Shown here: in pieces, positions 10,802 to 18,934 of the stretch
Layout of the letters: each line of letters opens with the position of its first letter
How positions within the stretch are numbered: the stretch's first letter is position 1
Origin: Streptomyces sp. NBC_00536
Lineage (GTDB): Bacteria; Actinomycetota; Actinomycetes; Streptomycetales; Streptomycetaceae
Length of the DNA stretch: 64,000 nucleotides
Direction of reading: 5' to 3'
Assembly (NCBI RefSeq): GCF_036346295.1
Contig: NZ_CP107819.1
Coordinates: 6,510,001 to 6,574,000 of the forward strand
Translations under genes and position numbers: made by a program
The notes under the pieces: generated by a model
Seen by the model: only the letters and a program-made list of their open reading frames with translations
Told to the model about the DNA's origin: nothing
The model's database searches: none

Positions 10802-11076
10802 GGTGCCGGACACCCTCTGCAGGACGGATAGTGGATGTGAAAGTGGTCGGAAATGAGACCGGGCAGCTGCGTTCAGATATGTTTCGCCGAGCCGACCGGC
10901 CGTCAAATGGCCGTGGATCGCGCGAAATTACGCAGTGCTTTCCATCGGGCGATGAAAGCCGTATCTGATCGCCCTAGCATGGATTACCGTACTGGAGGGA
11001 AAGTAGCCCGGCAAGATCCGGCTATTCCCTGAACAGTCAATAGCGGCTATTAGCGCCGACCACAAGGAGTGGATTC
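10802..11076. other. Divergent promoter region, Dap genes / adenylation gene
   Basis: A 275-bp AT-richer stretch between sbnA-like and the adenylation gene. An AAGGAG at 11064-11069 precedes the ATG at 11077. I found no GTTCAAC-type StrR palindrome here, unlike the other promoters of the locus, so the Dap and adenylation genes may be controlled differently. Confidence 0.4.
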
Positions 11077-12549
11077 ATGACGATCGTGGATGGTCTGCTC
11101 GGCCACGCCGAGCTGCCGGAACTGGAGATTTCCCCGGGTGAACTCCGGCGCGCGCGCGAGCTGGCGATGACCCGCGAGCACGCGGTCGACCTCACGGACG
11201 CCGTGATCACCCGGGTGGAGCGCTTCGCCCGGGACGGCGACCGGCCCGCGGTGCGCGACGCCCACCAGCGGCTCGGGTACGCCGAACTGGCCCTGGAAGC
11301 ACGGCGCCTGGCCACCCTGATGGAGCGTGAGGGGGTCACCCCCGGCACGGTCGTGGCCGTCGGCGGCGAACGCGGCACCACGGTCGTCGCCGCCTTCCTG
11401 GCCGCCGAACTCCTCGGCGCGCTCTACCTGCCCGCGGACGGCAACTGGCCGGCCCGCCGGGTGGCGGACGTCCTCGGCCAGGCCGGCGCCGTGATCCTGG
11501 TCAACACCGACCGGGAGACGCCCTCCGCCTCCCTCGTCGAGGGGGCCCGCGAGGCGGGCGTACCGCTCGTGCGCGCCGCCGGGGCGGCCACGTGCGAGCC
11601 GTGGCAGGGCCCGGCCCGGCTGGACGGTCCGGACCACCCGCGCTACGTCCTGTTCACCTCCGGCTCCACCGGCAGGCCCAAGGGTGCGGTCGTCGAGCAC
11701 CAGGGCATGCTCAACCACCTCTTCGCCAAGGTCGTCGACCTCGGCCTCACCGACCGCGACGTCGTCGCGCAGACCGCCCCCCTCGGATTCGACATCTCGA
11801 TCTGGCAGATGCTGTGCCCGCTGGTGGTCGGCGGCGAGGTCGTCGTGGTCGGCGACTCGACGGCGCACGACTCGGTGGCGTTCGCCCGGCTCGTCGACGA
11901 ACAGCGGGTCACCGTCGTCGAACTGGTGCCCACGATGGTCCGCCTGCTGATGGACGACCTGGCCGCCGCCCCGGCGGCGGGCCGGCTGGAGGGCCTGCGG
12001 TGGATGCTCGCCACCGGTGAGGAACTGCCGACCGAGGTGGCCCGGCGCTGGCTCCAGGAGATGCCCCAGGCCGGACTGGTGAACGCCTACGGCCCGACCG
12101 AGTGCTCCGACGACGTCACCCACCACACGGTGCTCCCCGCCGACCTCGACCTGCTGCGCCTGCCCATCGGCACCCCGGTCGTCAACAGCACCCTCTACGT
12201 GCTGCGGCGCGAGGACGACGGCTGGTACGCCTGCGCGCCGGGCGAGACCGGGGAACTGTTCGTCGGCGGGGTCTGCGTGGGGCGCGGCTACGTCGGCGAC
12301 CACGACCGGACCCGGGACGCCTTCTTCCGCGACCCGTTCGGCGAGACGCCCACCGGGCGGCTCTACCGGACCGGCGACGCGGTGACGGTCCTGCCGCAGG
12401 GGGCCCTGCAGTACCTCGGCCGCGTCGACCGCCAGGTGAAGATCGCGGGCGTCCGGATGGAACTCGGCGAGATCGAAGCGGTCCTGCAACGGCACCCCGC
12501 CGTCGGCGCGGTCGCCGTGGTCGTGCACGACTTCGCCCGTACGCCGTAG
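11077..12549 (+). CDS. Free-standing NRPS adenylation protein, C-terminally truncated
   Basis: A 490-residue AMP-forming enzyme. Visible core motifs are A3 (LFTSGSTGRPKG), A4 (FDISIW), A5 (NAYGPTE), A7 (YRTGD) and A8 (GRVDRQVKIAGVRMELGEIE). The frame stops about 20 residues after A8, so A9 and A10 with its catalytic Lys (NGKxDR) are missing. No A10 motif is visible in other frames, and a terminator follows within 60 bp. By alignment with GrsA the binding-pocket residues read D-I-W-E-L-T-A-D-D. The acidic residues suggest a cationic substrate such as Dap, an inference only. No thiolation, condensation or thioesterase domain is attached. It could use an MbtH partner encoded nearby. Confidence 0.85.
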   Translation: MTIVDGLLGHAELPELEISPGELRRARELAMTREHAVDLTDAVITRVERFARDGDRPAVRDAHQRLGYAELALEARRLATLMEREGVTPGTVVAVGGERGTTVVAAFLAAELLGALYLPADGNWPARRVADVLGQAGAVILVNTDRETPSASLVEGAREAGVPLVRAAGAATCEPWQGPARLDGPDHPRYVLFTSGSTGRPKGAVVEHQGMLNHLFAKVVDLGLTDRDVVAQTAPLGFDISIWQMLCPLVVGGEVVVVGDSTAHDSVAFARLVDEQRVTVVELVPTMVRLLMDDLAAAPAAGRLEGLRWMLATGEELPTEVARRWLQEMPQAGLVNAYGPTECSDDVTHHTVLPADLDLLRLPIGTPVVNSTLYVLRREDDGWYACAPGETGELFVGGVCVGRGYVGDHDRTRDAFFRDPFGETPTGRLYRTGDAVTVLPQGALQYLGRVDRQVKIAGVRMELGEIEAVLQRHPAVGAVAVVVHDFARTP

Positions 12550-12570
12550 GGCGGGAGCGCCCGGCCGCCT

Positions 12571-12599
12571 GTTCAACCGGCTCACCGCCTCAGTTGGCC
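12571..12599. promoter_or_regulatory. Degenerate StrR-type palindrome, misplaced
   Basis: GTTCAACCG, 11 nt, CAGTTGGCC. It keeps the 9-11-9 spacing but lies 21 bp after the adenylation stop and just before a terminator, at the 3' ends of two convergent genes. It may be a relic of an earlier gene order or a chance match. Confidence 0.35.
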
Positions 12600-12609
12600 G
12601 GGACGCGCG

Positions 12610-12661
12610 AAACGCCGATCGCCGGTCCTTCCCCGCGGGGAAGGACCGGCGATCGGCGTTT
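12610..12661. terminator. Strong bidirectional terminator
   Basis: A perfect 25-bp stem (12610-12634 with 12637-12661) around a 2-nt loop, beginning AAACGCC and ending GGCGTTT. It lies between the adenylation gene and the convergent ABC exporter. Confidence 0.9.
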
Positions 12662-12679
12662 GAGGTCGTTACGTGCCGG

Positions 12680-14617
12680 TCAGCGCGCGTCGGCGCTGAG
12701 CACGGGCTCGTCCAGCGGATCGTGCGGGGCGAACTGGGTGTGGTACAGGTCGGCGTAGAGGCCGCCGGAGGCCAGCAGCTCCTCGTGCGTGCCGTGTTCG
12801 CGGATCCGCCCGGCCTCCACGACCAGGATCTGGTCGGCCTCGCGGATCGTGGACAGCCGGTGGGCGATCACCAGCGAGGTGCGCCCCGCCAGCGCGGTCT
12901 TGAGCGCGCGCTGGATCGCCGCCTCCGAATCCGAGTCGAGGTGTGCGGTGGCTTCGTCGAGCACGACGACCGGCGGTGCCTTGAGCAGCAGCCGCGCCAG
13001 GGCGATCCGCTGCTTCTCGCCGCCGGAGAGGCGGTAACCGCGGTCCCCGACCATGGTGTCGAGGCCGTCCGGGAGGGCCCGGACGGTGTCCCAGATCAGC
13101 GCCGCCTCGCAGGCGGCGATCAGCTCCTGCTCGCTCGAACCGGGCCGCGCGTACTCCAGGTTGGCCCGCAGCGTGTCGTGGAACAGGTGGGCGTCCTGGG
13201 TCACCACACCGATGGTGTCGCGCAAGGACTGCAGGGTGAGGTCCCGGACGTCCTGGCCGTCGATGCGGATCGCGCCCTCGACCGGATCGTAGAGCCGCGG
13301 CACGAGCTGGGTGATCGTGGTCTTTCCCGCACCCGACGGGCCGACCAGCGCGGTCAGCTTCCCGGCCGGGACGTGGAAGCTCAGGTCCCGCAGCGTCCAG
13401 GACTCCTCGGCCGGCCCGGAGCGGCGGGGGCCCGCCGGTCCGAGGGAGGCGAGCGAGGCCTCGTCACCGGTCGGGTACCGGAAACTGACCCCCTCGAAGG
13501 TGATGTCCGGCGCGTCGCCGCTCCCGGGAACGGACCGGACGTCGGCCAGCTCCCGGGCACCGGGCCGCTCGGCGATGTTCGGTTCGAGGTCCAGGATCTC
13601 GAAGACCCGGTCGAAGCTGACCACGGCCGTCATCGCGGTCGCCTGCATGGTCGACAGCTGGTTGACCGGTCCGTAGAGCCGCATCAGCAGGGCGACCATC
13701 GCCACCAGGGTGCCGAGCGCCAGCGTGCCGTTGATGGTGAGGACACCGCCCAGCCCGTAGACCAGGGCCGTGGTGATCGCCGTGAGCACGGTGGCGACGA
13801 TGCCGAGGATCCGCCCGTAGACGACCCCCATGACGGCGATGTCGCGGACCCGGCCCGCCTTGCGGGCGAACAGTCCCGACTCGTCGTCCGCACGGCCGTA
13901 GAGCTTGGCGAGCATGGCGCCCGATACGTTGAAGCGCTCGCTCATCAGCGAACTCATGTCGGCGTCCAGCTCCATGCGCTCACGGGTGATGCGCTGGAGC
14001 CGCCCCGCGACCAGCCGCGCCGGCAGCAGGAAGAAGGGGATCACGGCCAGGGCCGTGAGGGTGATCTGCCAGGACAGGTAGAACATCGCGGCCAGCACCA
14101 GGACCAGCGAGAGCGCGACGGACAGCGACTGCGAGAGCAGGACCGTCACCGCCTGCCGCGCCCCGACGACATCGGTGTTCAGCCGGCTGACCAGGGCTCC
14201 TGTCTGCGCGCGGGTGAAGAACGCCAGCGACTGCTTCTGGACGTGCGAGAACACCTTGTTGCGCAGGTCGTAGACGACGCCCTCGCCGATCCGGCCCGAG
14301 CACCAGGCCTGGGCGTACATCGAGACCCCCTCGACGAGCGCGAGACCGGTCACGGCCAGGCACAGCCAGATCACCGTCCCGGTCCGCTCCCGCAGGATGC
14401 CGTCGTCGATGACCATCTTCAGGACCAGCGGCCCCGCGGCGGTGACCACGGCGTCGACGACCGTGCTGAACAGCAGCAGGGCCATCGGCCAGGGGTAGCT
14501 GAGGGCGTACGGGAGGATGCGCCGGACCGTTCCCTTCTTGACCCGCCGCCGGGTGATCGAGTCGTCGTCGAACCGTAGCCGCGCCTGGCTTTTGGCCGCG
14601 CTGGCGCTCCTTGCCAT
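12680..14617 (-). CDS. ABC exporter, fused membrane and ATPase domains
   Basis: A 645-residue half-transporter of the multidrug/lipid/peptide export type. Residues about 40-320 form the six-helix membrane domain with the QTGALVSRLNTD coupling region. The ATPase follows with Walker A GPSGAGKTT, Q-loop VTQDAHLF, signature LSGGEKQR, Walker B VVVLDEAT and H-loop IAHRLST. A 30-residue Gly/Pro/Ser insert (around 395-425) precedes Walker A. It acts as a homodimer in the cytoplasmic membrane. Position inside the locus, next to a hydrolase, suggests export of the product. It ends close to the terminator at 12610. Confidence 0.9.
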   Translation of the reverse strand: MARSASAAKSQARLRFDDDSITRRRVKKGTVRRILPYALSYPWPMALLLFSTVVDAVVTAAGPLVLKMVIDDGILRERTGTVIWLCLAVTGLALVEGVSMYAQAWCSGRIGEGVVYDLRNKVFSHVQKQSLAFFTRAQTGALVSRLNTDVVGARQAVTVLLSQSLSVALSLVLVLAAMFYLSWQITLTALAVIPFFLLPARLVAGRLQRITRERMELDADMSSLMSERFNVSGAMLAKLYGRADDESGLFARKAGRVRDIAVMGVVYGRILGIVATVLTAITTALVYGLGGVLTINGTLALGTLVAMVALLMRLYGPVNQLSTMQATAMTAVVSFDRVFEILDLEPNIAERPGARELADVRSVPGSGDAPDITFEGVSFRYPTGDEASLASLGPAGPRRSGPAEESWTLRDLSFHVPAGKLTALVGPSGAGKTTITQLVPRLYDPVEGAIRIDGQDVRDLTLQSLRDTIGVVTQDAHLFHDTLRANLEYARPGSSEQELIAACEAALIWDTVRALPDGLDTMVGDRGYRLSGGEKQRIALARLLLKAPPVVVLDEATAHLDSDSEAAIQRALKTALAGRTSLVIAHRLSTIREADQILVVEAGRIREHGTHEELLASGGLYADLYHTQFAPHDPLDEPVLSADAR

Positions 14618-14647
14618 GGAAACGTCCTTCGTGCTCGGGAGGGGCCT

Positions 14648-15445
14648 TCAGTACTTGTGGAGGAACTCGATGACCGCCGCGTTCACGGCCTCCGGCCGCT
14701 CCAGGTTTCCCAGATGGCCGCAGTCGGGGATCTCTACGTAGTCGCAGTCCGGGACGGCGTCCGCCACCTCGGCGACCAGGTGGGGAGGGCAGATGATGTC
14801 GTCGGCGAACGCGATCGCCCGGCACGGCACCGTGATGCCGCGCAGCGCCTCGCGCCGGTCGCCGACGGTGTCGACCGCGTCCTGACCGGGGGCCGTGTCG
14901 CCCGAGGTCAGCTCGAAGATCTCCAGCCAACCGGCCGCCGCGGTGTCGTCGTTGAGGGTGGCGGGGGACAGCATCTCCAGGACGGTCCGCGCGGCGCCGT
15001 ACTTGGGCGGGAGGGTGATGCCCGAGGCGCGCAGTTCCAGCTCCGCCGCCTGCAGCATCCGCCGCGTGACGTCGGAGCGCGCCCGGGTCGCCATGAGGAC
15101 GGCGCTGCGCACCAGGTCCGGCCGGACGAGCGCGAGCTCCTGGGCGATCATGGCGCCCATCGAGGTGCCGACGATCCGGCACGGCCCGATGTCCAGCGCC
15201 TCGATCAGCCCGATGGTGTCGGCGGTCAGGTCGGCGAGCGCGTAGTCGCCGGGCGGAGCGGACGACGGGGCGATGCCCCGGTTGTCGAAGACGATCGTCT
15301 CGAAGCCCGCCCGGTTCAGCGCGGGCGTCTGGTGCATGGTCCAGACGCGGCCGCCGGCGCCCGAGCCCATGATGAGGAGTACCGGCTCCCCCCGGCCCGC
15401 ACGCTGGTACGAGAGCCGGATTCCGTTGGCGCTCACGAACGGCAT
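14648..15445 (-). CDS. Alpha/beta-hydrolase
   Basis: A 265-residue alpha/beta-hydrolase fold enzyme. The nucleophile elbow is GTSMGA (Ser), the acid is in FADDIICPP and the His in DCGHLG. The oxyanion region is near LIMGSGAGG. It resembles HGG-less small hydrolases such as lactone or ester hydrolases and epoxide-hydrolase relatives; the substrate is not readable. It lies 30 bp upstream of the exporter on the same strand, so the two probably form one transcript. A role as a stand-in thioesterase or releasing enzyme is possible given that no thioesterase is present, but this is speculation. Confidence 0.82.
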   Translation of the reverse strand: MPFVSANGIRLSYQRAGRGEPVLLIMGSGAGGRVWTMHQTPALNRAGFETIVFDNRGIAPSSAPPGDYALADLTADTIGLIEALDIGPCRIVGTSMGAMIAQELALVRPDLVRSAVLMATRARSDVTRRMLQAAELELRASGITLPPKYGAARTVLEMLSPATLNDDTAAAGWLEIFELTSGDTAPGQDAVDTVGDRREALRGITVPCRAIAFADDIICPPHLVAEVADAVPDCDYVEIPDCGHLGNLERPEAVNAAVIEFLHKY

Positions 15446-15646
15446 GACGGCGCCCCCTCGGTGGCGGTGGACATGGGCAAGGCAGCCTCCTGGGAATCGA
15501 GGAGAGGAGTGGGGATCGAGGAGAGAAGGGGCCGGCGCGGCAGTGGCGCGGCGCGGCAGCATTCCACGATGACACCCGGTCGGCGCGCTGATCAAGAGCT
15601 GATCAAGAGGGGCCCGGCGGGGTCCGGCGCGGGCGGCCGGAACCTC

Positions 15647-15675
15647 GTTCAACTGGTGCGAGGGGTCAGTTGAAC
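15647..15675. promoter_or_regulatory. Perfect StrR-type operator
   Basis: GTTCAACTG (15647-15655), 11 nt, CAGTTGAAC (15667-15675): perfect 9-bp inverted repeat arms. The operator architecture matches StrR-family sites. It lies 27 bp upstream of the -35 of the mbtH1 promoter. Confidence 0.8.
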
Positions 15676-15702
15676 AGGCGGCCGGGGAGCCACCCGACGT
15701 GG

Positions 15703-15733
15703 TTGACGCACCGAGGCGGCTTCGGGTCATAGT
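15703..15733 (+). promoter_or_regulatory. Promoter of mbtH1-tyrA
   Basis: TTGACG (15703-15708) and CATAGT (15728-15733) are separated by 19 bp. The same two hexamers with the same spacing recur before mbtH2 (17434-17464), also behind a StrR-type palindrome, which makes both assignments stronger. The long spacer fits an activator-dependent promoter. Confidence 0.6.
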
Positions 15734-15851
15734 GAGTCCCGAGTGGGACCCGGCACCGCGCCGGACGGCCACCGGTGGTGGCGCGAAGCGGGCCAACTTC
15801 CGTGGGCGCACCACCGATGCGATAGATCTCTTGAATCCAAGAAAGGACGGC

Positions 15852-16070
15852 GTGGTGACGAATCCGTTTGAGGACCCCGATGCCGAATACCTGGTCCTGG
15901 TCAACGACGAGGGGCAGCACTCCCTTTGGCCCGTCTTCATCGACGCGCCCGAAGGCTGGGAGTCGGTTTTCGGGAACGCGGGACGTCAGGACTGCCTCGA
16001 CTACATCGAGAACTCCTGGACCGACATGCGGCCGAAGAGCCTGATCGAGGCGATGGCGGCTTCGAAGTAG
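15852..16070 (+). CDS. mbtH: MbtH-like NRPS accessory protein, copy 1
   Basis: A 72-residue MbtH-family protein with the diagnostic NPFED start, the HSLWPVF segment and the [10 protein letters not shown]-terminal signature. MbtH proteins bind and activate adenylation domains. It starts with tandem GTG codons (15852 and 15855) behind an AAAGGA sequence. The tyrA gene follows 129 bp downstream on the same strand after a hairpin. It is about 80 percent identical by eye to the second copy at 17546. Confidence 0.95.
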   Translation: MVTNPFEDPDAEYLVLVNDEGQHSLWPVFIDAPEGWESVFGNAGRQDCLDYIENSWTDMRPKSLIEAMAASK

Positions 16071-16080
16071 CCCGTATTCC

Positions 16081-16118
16081 CGATGCCGCCGGCCATCCCT
16101 GGATGTCCGGCGGCATCG
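16081..16118 (+). terminator. Hairpin between mbtH1 and tyrA
   Basis: CGATGCCGCCGG (16081-16092) pairs with CCGGCGGCATCG (16107-16118). It could partly terminate transcription after mbtH1 and set the mbtH1/tyrA ratio. Confidence 0.55.
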
Positions 16119-16199
16119 GCACGACGGGCCCCGGACGGCTGCGTACGGCACCCGTCCGACCAGGTTGTCGATCGACCGGGAGAAGGTGAACCCACCGTC

Positions 16200-17282
16200 A
16201 TGCGCTCGGTGTTGGTGATCGGCACGGGACTGATGGGCACGTCCGTGGCGCTGGCCCTGCGCGCCCGGGACGTGCGCGTGCACCTGCGGGACGTGGATTC
16301 CACCGCGCTCCGCACGGCGGCCGCGCTCGGGGCGGGCACGGTGGCCGCCCCCACGGAACCCGTGGATCTGGCGGTCATGGCGGTGCCGCCACCCCTGGTG
16401 GGCCGCGTGCTCGCCGACGTACAGGCGGAGGGCGTGGCACGCCATTACACGGACGTCGCGAGCGTCAAAGGAGAGCCCTGGGAGGAAGCCGAAGCACTCG
16501 GCTGCGACACGGCCCGCTACATCGGCGGCCACCCCATGGCCGGAGCATCGCGCAGCGGTCCGCTGACCGCGCGCGCCGACCTCTTCGAGGGCTGCGCCTG
16601 GGTGCTCACGCCGACGGCGGACACCGGGAACGACACCCTCAACTCCGCCCTGGAACTGGTGGCGTTGTGCGGGGCCGTGCCGGTCCTGATGCGCGCCGCC
16701 GCGCACGACCGGGCCGTCGCCCTGGTCTCGCACGCCCCGCACGTCGTGGCCAGCCTGGTCGCGATGCGACTGGAGGACGCCGACGACCGCGCGGTGAGCC
16801 TGGCGGGTCCGGGCCTGCGGGACCTGACCCGGATCGCGGAGGCCGACCCCGGCCTGTGGACGGCCATCCTGAGCGCCAACGCCCAGGTCGTGGCCGACCT
16901 CCTCGACGACCTCGGTGAGGATCTGCGGCAGATGGTCGACGGTCTGCGGGCGATCGCCTCGGCCGACGAAGCCAAGGGCCGCGCGGGCGCGGAGACCGTC
17001 GAGGGCATGCTGCGCAGGGGCCGAGCCGGCCGCACCCGCATCCCGGGCAAACACGGCAGCGGGCCCGAGCGGTTCGAGGCGGTGTCCGTCCTGATCGGCG
17101 ACCAGCCGGGCGAGCTGGCCCGGCTCTTCGCGGACGTCGGGCGCGCCGGAGTGAACATCGAGGACATCCGCATCGAGCACGCCACGAGCAAGCTGGCCGG
17201 CCTGGTCCACCTCAGCGTCGCCACAGGGCTGACGACGCTCCTGAAGAAGGCCCTCCAGGCCCGCGGCTGGCAGCACCGCTGA
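16200..17282 (+). CDS. tyrA: Prephenate dehydrogenase (pathway copy)
   Basis: A 360-residue TyrA-type enzyme. A Rossmann motif (VIGTGLMGTS) is at the start, the catalytic HPMAGAS motif is at about residue 116, and a C-terminal ACT domain (about 300-350, QPGELARLFADVGRAGVNIEDI) is present. It oxidatively decarboxylates prephenate to 4-hydroxyphenylpyruvate, the HmaS substrate. Glycopeptide-type clusters commonly carry such a dedicated copy to supply Hpg. ATG 16200 follows a GGGAGAAGG sequence. The ACT domain suggests possible feedback control. Confidence 0.92.
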   Translation: MRSVLVIGTGLMGTSVALALRARDVRVHLRDVDSTALRTAAALGAGTVAAPTEPVDLAVMAVPPPLVGRVLADVQAEGVARHYTDVASVKGEPWEEAEALGCDTARYIGGHPMAGASRSGPLTARADLFEGCAWVLTPTADTGNDTLNSALELVALCGAVPVLMRAAAHDRAVALVSHAPHVVASLVAMRLEDADDRAVSLAGPGLRDLTRIAEADPGLWTAILSANAQVVADLLDDLGEDLRQMVDGLRAIASADEAKGRAGAETVEGMLRRGRAGRTRIPGKHGSGPERFEAVSVLIGDQPGELARLFADVGRAGVNIEDIRIEHATSKLAGLVHLSVATGLTTLLKKALQARGWQHR

Positions 17283-17363
17283 CCACCCGGCCGCGCCCAC
17301 GATCGCACCGCGGCGAGCCGCCGATCAAGGCCGCCCGGCGCGGCGGGCCGGCGGGCGACAGGT

Positions 17364-17394
17364 GTTCAACTGCCGTCGGACGACACGGTTGAAC
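17364..17394. promoter_or_regulatory. StrR-type palindrome with 2-bp longer centre
   Basis: GTTCAAC (17364-17370) and GTTGAAC (17388-17394) are separated by 17 nt, against 15 in the perfect sites at 15647 and 23511. The extra two bases would rotate the half-sites relative to each other, so affinity may differ. It is followed 39 bp later by the mbtH2 promoter. Confidence 0.55.
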
Positions 17395-17433
17395 ACGTAC
17401 CACCGGGCCGGAGTCCCGCGTTGATGATCAAGG

Positions 17434-17464
17434 TTGACGCGGTGCCCGGAGCCCGGGCCATAGT
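17434..17464 (+). promoter_or_regulatory. Promoter of mbtH2
   Basis: TTGACG (17434-17439), 19 bp, CATAGT (17459-17464): the same hexamers and spacing as the mbtH1 promoter. Confidence 0.6.
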
Positions 17465-17484
17465 GGAAACACCCCCGAGGAGCG

Positions 17485-17514
17485 GGGCCGGCGGACGTCA
17501 CCGTCCGCCGGCCC
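17485..17514 (+). promoter_or_regulatory. Hairpin in the mbtH2 leader
   Basis: A 13-bp perfect GC stem (17485-17497 with 17502-17514) and 4-nt loop lie between the mbtH2 -10 and its start codon. It may attenuate or stabilise the mRNA. The mbtH1 leader lacks an equivalent. Confidence 0.5.
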
Positions 17515-17545
17515 GGTTCCGACAGAAATTCCGAGAGAGGATGAC

Positions 17546-17761
17546 GTGGTGACGAATCCGTTCGAAGACCCGGACGCCAACTACCTGGTCCTGACCAACG
17601 AGGAGGGCCAGCACTCGCTGTGGCCCGTATTCGTCGACGTGCCCGACGGCTGGACGTCCGTCTTCGGACAGGCCGCCCGTCAGGAGTGCGTGGAATACAT
17701 CGAGCAGAACTGGACCGACATGCGGCCCAAGAGCCTGATCGACGCGATGGCCAAGGCCTGA
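17546..17761 (+). CDS. mbtH: MbtH-like NRPS accessory protein, copy 2
   Basis: A 71-residue MbtH-family protein with [19 protein letters not shown] and [13 protein letters not shown]. Tandem GTG start codons (17546, 17549) are the same as in copy 1. It is a monocistronic unit with its own StrR-type site and promoter. Two MbtH copies for only one visible adenylation protein suggests either recent duplication or adenylation partners elsewhere in the genome. Confidence 0.95.
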   Translation: MVTNPFEDPDANYLVLTNEEGQHSLWPVFVDVPDGWTSVFGQAARQECVEYIEQNWTDMRPKSLIDAMAKA

Positions 17762-17956
17762 ATCGGCCAAGGCCCGTATGCGACAAGGCCGATCGTAATT
17801 CCCTCATGGCTTCGCCTCTGACCGGGGCGGGGCCATGAGGCTTTTCCATTCCGCGACCGGAACCGACCGCAGCGGTGATGACAGTCCGACGGTGCGCTCC
17901 ATAACCTCTCGGCGAGAACGTACGAAAGCGATCCGGGTACGGAAGGACCACCTGTC

Positions 17957-18934
17957 ATGGCGTCTCGATCCAGCGGAAGCCGACTGCGCCGCGCCGCGGT
18001 GAGCGCGGCCGTCGTCGCGTCCGTGGCCATACCGGTGTCCGGCGTGGCCCGGCCCGCCGACGTACCGGCCCCGGCCCCGGCGGCCTCCGCCCTCCTCCCC
18101 GCGGTCAGCGCGCGGGCCCTCTCCGAGCGGTACGCCGCCACCCGCGCGGACATCGCCGCCGCGACGGCGACGGCGGCCGGACACGGCGACGCCAGACGGG
18201 CCGCGGCCCTGCGCGAGATGCGCGAACCCGAGCGCCACATCCTGTCCTTCGACGGCCGGGACGGCGGCCGCCTCGTCGAGGTCTTCGGAGACCTGTCGAC
18301 GGCCGACCGGATCGCCGTACTGGTCCCCGGCGCGGGGATCAGCGTCGACAACTACTGGCGGCTGCGCGGCGCGGGGCAGTCCTTGCAGCGCGCCTCCGGC
18401 CGCCGGACCGCCGTGGTGGCCTGGCTCGGCTACCGGACCCCCACGACCGTGAGCCTGGCCGCGGTGACCCCGGACCGGGCGGAGGGGGCGGCGAGCGCAC
18501 TCACCTCGTTCCTCACGGAACTGGCCGCCCGCACACCCGGAGCCCGGACCACCCTCGTGTGCCACTCCTACGGCAGCGTCGTCTGCGCCCGCGCCGCGGC
18601 CGGGGCGAAGGCTTCGGCCATCGTCCTCTACGGCAGCCCCGGCACCGGCTTCGGCAACGTCACCGCCCTGCACACCCGCGCCACCGTCTGGGCCGGCCGC
18701 GGCGCCACCGACTGGATCGCCGACGTACCGCACACCACGGTCGGACTCGGGCCGGTCAGCCTGGGGTTCGGGGCCGACCCGGTTGCGCCGGAGTTCGGCG
18801 CGAAGGTCTTCGACGCGGGCGCCGCCGGCCACAGCGACTATCTCTCACCGGGTTCCCGGTCCCTGCGCAGCATCGCCACGATCGTGGCCGGAGGGACCGG
18901 CCCCGAAGAGCACCACGGAGGCCCCCGTGCATGA
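17957..18934 (+). CDS. Secreted DUF1023-type alpha/beta-hydrolase
   Basis: A 325-residue protein with an N-terminal signal sequence (RLRR followed by a hydrophobic AAVSAAVVASVAIPV stretch). The hydrolase region has the DUF1023 opening VLVPGAGISVDNYWRL and the nucleophile motif CHSYGS. Members are extracellular or surface esterase-like enzymes of unknown substrate common in Streptomyces. The next gene overlaps its end, suggesting co-translation with the acyltransferase. No StrR-type site is upstream, so membership in the Hpg/Dap locus is doubtful. Confidence 0.8.
   Translation: MASRSSGSRLRRAAVSAAVVASVAIPVSGVARPADVPAPAPAASALLPAVSARALSERYAATRADIAAATATAAGHGDARRAAALREMREPERHILSFDGRDGGRLVEVFGDLSTADRIAVLVPGAGISVDNYWRLRGAGQSLQRASGRRTAVVAWLGYRTPTTVSLAAVTPDRAEGAASALTSFLTELAARTPGARTTLVCHSYGSVVCARAAAGAKASAIVLYGSPGTGFGNVTALHTRATVWAGRGATDWIADVPHTTVGLGPVSLGFGADPVAPEFGAKVFDAGAAGHSDYLSPGSRSLRSIATIVAGGTGPEEHHGGPRA

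Larger units (their letters stand above)
15446..15851. other. Divergent control region, hydrolase-exporter / mbtH1-tyrA
   Basis: A 406-bp gap without a gene. It contains a direct repeat CTGATCAAGAG (about 15589-15610), a perfect StrR operator (15647-15675) and a promoter-like pair (15703-15733). The operator could serve both directions. Confidence 0.55.
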
